DNA from: Corella eumyota
Taxonomy: Eukaryota; Chordata; Ascidiacea; Phlebobranchia; Corellidae
Assembly: GCA_963082875.1 (NCBI GenBank)
Contig: OY720097.1
Coordinates: forward strand, 18,856,501 to 18,920,500
Direction: 5' to 3'
DNA: 64,000 nt
The notes under the pieces were generated by a model that was given only the letters and a program-made list of their open reading frames with translations, searched no databases and was not told where the DNA came from. This document shows positions 60,964 through 64,000 of the stretch, piece by piece; the first letter of the stretch is position 1, and each line of letters opens with the position of its first letter. The translations under genes and the position numbers were made by a program.

Positions 60964-63899
60964 ATGAAACCTTATAAAATTTTAGTAAGCTTGTTTGTTT
61001 TTATTTTTACTTGGCATTTGGGAGAATCACAAGGCAAGTTATTTTAGCTTATACAAGTTATATTTATTTATTATTTTAAATTAAAAATATTTTTTTAAAT
61101 ATTTGCAAAACAAAATAGTGTGATTTGTATTTAAACCAACCATTTATATTTTGTATAGATGCAAATGCAGTGATCGTCCACAATAATAACATCATTAGTT
61201 TTTACAACGAATCAACATCTTTAACCTATGATAATGCTAAACAAAAATGTCAAGAAAATGTTGGAACTTTGTTGATGATTAAAGATTTAGCTACTCAAGA
61301 AGTTGTTGAGCAACAATTATGGGAATGGGAAAGTGCAGCTCAGGACACGGTAGTTAATGGTGTTAACATAAATACAGTTGGTTACTGGATTGGTGCAAGT
61401 GGAACTGTTACTAAAACTGATGATGAGTACACATTTTATAACTGGCACTGGATTGATGGTACACCTGTACCACAGCCTGGTAGTACCGGTTATGAAAATT
61501 GGCATCGTGCAAATCCTGATGCTAGTTCAGGTTATCTTCGAATAAGATCTCTGAATACAGTTGGCAATGTTACAAACTTAATTGGAGAATGGGTGGATTG
61601 GTCAGATGAAAGTTATCCTGGATATATTTGTCAACAAAGTAAAAAATTGTTTTACAGTAAACGATTATGTGAATGTTTTAAGTGCAGTTATGTTCATTTA
61701 GTTTTTTGTATTATTAGTTTGTTAAATATTTTGTTTAAATTTTTTATTAGGTTTAATTTTTAAACACTACCACCATGTAATAAAGTTTTAACATTAATAT
61801 AAATTTTTTTTTGATAAAATTTATTTTAACAATTCTTAAATGCAATCTTAAAATAAACTTATTTGTTCTTTTAAAATTATTTCAAACTACGGGGGGTTTT
61901 TGTCCTTTATTTTAATTTTAAATGTTTTATATAAAAGATTTAGTTAATCATTTAATTCAAGGTTTGTAAATTTATAAGTTTTGTGTTGTTTAGATCCTTG
62001 TGACAGCTTTTTATGTGAAAATGGTGGAACTTGTTTGGTTAACGATGATTTAATTATTGGATGTTATTGTCTACCCGAATATAATGGACTTACATGCAAT
62101 GAAGGTTTTTCGAAGCATATTTAATCATATATATTTATATTGTAAATGCATTTAAAATAACTTAAGAACATCATTTGTATTTGCAACCACTTAGATACTA
62201 ACTTTAACTAATTTTTATAATTAAAAAAAAACATTTTCATCTTTATCTTAGTTAAAATAAATCTTGATAAGTTGTTTTTATAAAGAATGTAATTAAAAAT
62301 ATTAAAAACGACAAATTTTTGACAAAAATTTATGTTTAAATTAAAGTTAATTAACTAAATACTTAAAAAAAAACATATTACTTATTTTTAATAACTTTAG
62401 GCCCAGCAGCTATTTTGCCACTTAATGGATATAACATCACATTCTACAACATAACAGCTAAAATAAATCAACTTGAAGCTAATGTAAGATGTGGGAGAAA
62501 TGGAGGTGAATTGTTAATCATAAGAGATGAACAAACCCAACAAATTGTTTATGAACAACTAATAGAATGGGAACCTTATGTTGATGATAGTCTTGATTGG
62601 CAATCTGGTTACTGGGTTGGTGCAAGTGGTACTGTAAATAGAGATATAAATAAGGAGATAATTTTATATACCTGGCAATGGAGTGATGGTACTAATATAC
62701 CATACAACAGTACATTTGGTGGTGATGGTTATCAAAACTGGTTTAAACCAGACAATGGAAATACACCGAAAGGAAATCCAGGATATCTAAGAGTTAGATC
62801 ATTAAAAGAATATGAACTTGGAAGTTGGTATGATAACTCACTGAGTGTAACTGCTTATGGTTACATTTGCCAAGAAATCAGTAGGTTTTTTGTTTTGGTT
62901 TATATAAATACATTATCTACAACAAAACCAAACAAATAGCAACTTGGAATTATTTACTTTTTAATTTTGCAATGATTTTTGTATAAAACTGTGTTATTAC
63001 TTTAATTTAGATCCTTGTTCAACACAACCATGTACAAGTATGGGAACAAATGGAAGTTGCACTGTAACAAGTGATTTAAGTTATCAGTGTTTTTGCTATA
63101 ATGGTTATTATGATCCAGATTGTTATTCAGGTAATTTTAATACCACTGTAAACATTTTGCTTGATTTTTTATTACTTTAGTAATGAGTAATTTTTACCTA
63201 TATTACAATTTATACAACAAAATTGTGCTGTTTGTATTGTTAATTATCTACTTTTTATTATTTGTAATTAGCATAAAATTTTTATAATGTATTTTTCTAT
63301 TTGTTTTACAGATGCCTGTGATCCTAATCCTTGTTTACATCAGGGAAGTTGTAATGGAAAATCAGATGATCCATATTATCAATGTGATTGCAAGAATGGA
63401 TATTATGGTGCTCGCTGTGAATTCGGTAAATTTAATTAAATTATAAACACGCCATTTAACAAGTCATTATAAATTTAATTACTTATAATATTCTTAATTA
63501 ATAATGTAGACCCATGTTCTATCCAACTATGTAATAATAGTGGAACTTGTAAAGTTGATGGTTCAACGTATCAATGTAATTGCAAAGATGGCTTTTATGG
63601 GGATGACTGTGAATTCAGTAAGTATTAAAATAATTTTTATCATATCATGGATAAAGTTAAACTATGGCTTTTTAACTAAATTGTTTGGAAAAACAATATT
63701 ATTATATGAAAAATGAATTTTCAACAGATTAAGTTTTTTCAACAGAATAATTTATATATCAAGTGGATAATTGTATGTTTAGATCCTTGCACAGTTAATA
63801 GTTGTGTAAGTGAGGGAGCAACAGGAACTTGTAATATTGATGGTTCAACTTATTATTGTGATTGTAAAGATGGATATTATGATCAAAATTGTACCTCAG
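60964..63899 (+). CDS. Gene 6 (partial): CTLD/EGF receptor, 5' part only
   Basis: This is the start of a sixth copy that runs past the right edge of the window. Exons: signal 60964-61033 (donor GCAAGT), CTLD1 61159-61638, EGF 61994-62104, CTLD2 62401-62880, EGFs 63011-63130, 63312-63425, 63510-63617 and 63783-63899, then a donor. All are open and in phase 1-1. CTLD1 is closest to that of gene 4. CTLD2 is closest to the stop-containing CTLD2 of gene 2, including the insertion of about 9 residues after GASGT, but here the Trp codon is intact. The intron after 63617 shares TTTTATCATATCAT and ATGGCTTTTTAACTAAA with the gene 2 intron after 11466, so this stretch of ectodomain was copied as a block. 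Transmembrane and phosphatase exons are expected beyond the window but not seen. Confidence 0.82.
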
Positions 63900-64000
63900 G
63901 TAAAAAATAATTATATTTTATACACTTGGGTTTTCTGGTGTTAAATGGAACATTATAAGGCTTTTTCTTTAAAAAGTTTTTAACCAAACTGTCTTTAAAA

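Overview
This is a strongly AT-rich stretch of an animal genome. It has short exons, mostly GT-AG introns of about 70 to 1,000 bp, and no prokaryotic features. All supported genes lie on the plus strand. The window holds one tandem array: five complete and one partial copy of a single multi-exon family of transmembrane receptor protein tyrosine phosphatases (RPTPs). The genes are separated by about 0.9-1.05 kb. The species cannot be named from the sequence. A tunicate or other invertebrate is a weak guess, based on the tRNA-derived SINEs and on AG acceptors just upstream of each ATG that would suit trans-splicing or a 5'UTR intron.

Every copy follows one plan. A 70-nt signal-peptide exon is followed by one-exon C-type-lectin-like domains (CTLDs), a run of one-exon EGF modules, a divergent CTLD split over two exons, a stalk EGF, a transmembrane exon, a juxtamembrane exon carrying a YEN(V/I) tyrosine motif, and two tandem PTP domains. 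D1 has WPDHG and [11 protein letters not shown]2 has [10 protein letters not shown], but its WPD loop reads WEVG. The C-terminal tail YVDSFSxYxNF resembles that of RPTP-alpha/epsilon. Ectodomain exons are phase 1-1 modules of fixed length classes, so modules can be gained, lost or skipped without changing frame. EGF number varies from 5 to 20 per gene.

Layout: gene 1 (260-7592), gene 2 (8639-22936, nonsense codon in its second CTLD), gene 3 (23821-37432, broken third CTLD, D2 Arg to Leu, 1.4 kb intronic insertion), gene 4 (38389-46751, shortest ectodomain of genes 2-5), gene 5 (47700-59944, divergent phosphatase half), gene 6 (from 60964, running off the window). Genes 2, 3 and 4 share nearly identical 3' halves including introns. 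Gene 4 is a mosaic, gene-5-like up to its stalk EGF and gene-2/3-like after it. Upstream of genes 3-6 a conserved block carries an invariant 14-mer about 255 bp before each ATG.

The pattern is a diversifying, rapidly turning-over lectin/EGF surface attached to a homogenised phosphatase signalling half. That would suit a recognition receptor family (self/non-self, microbe or gamete recognition), but function is inferred only.
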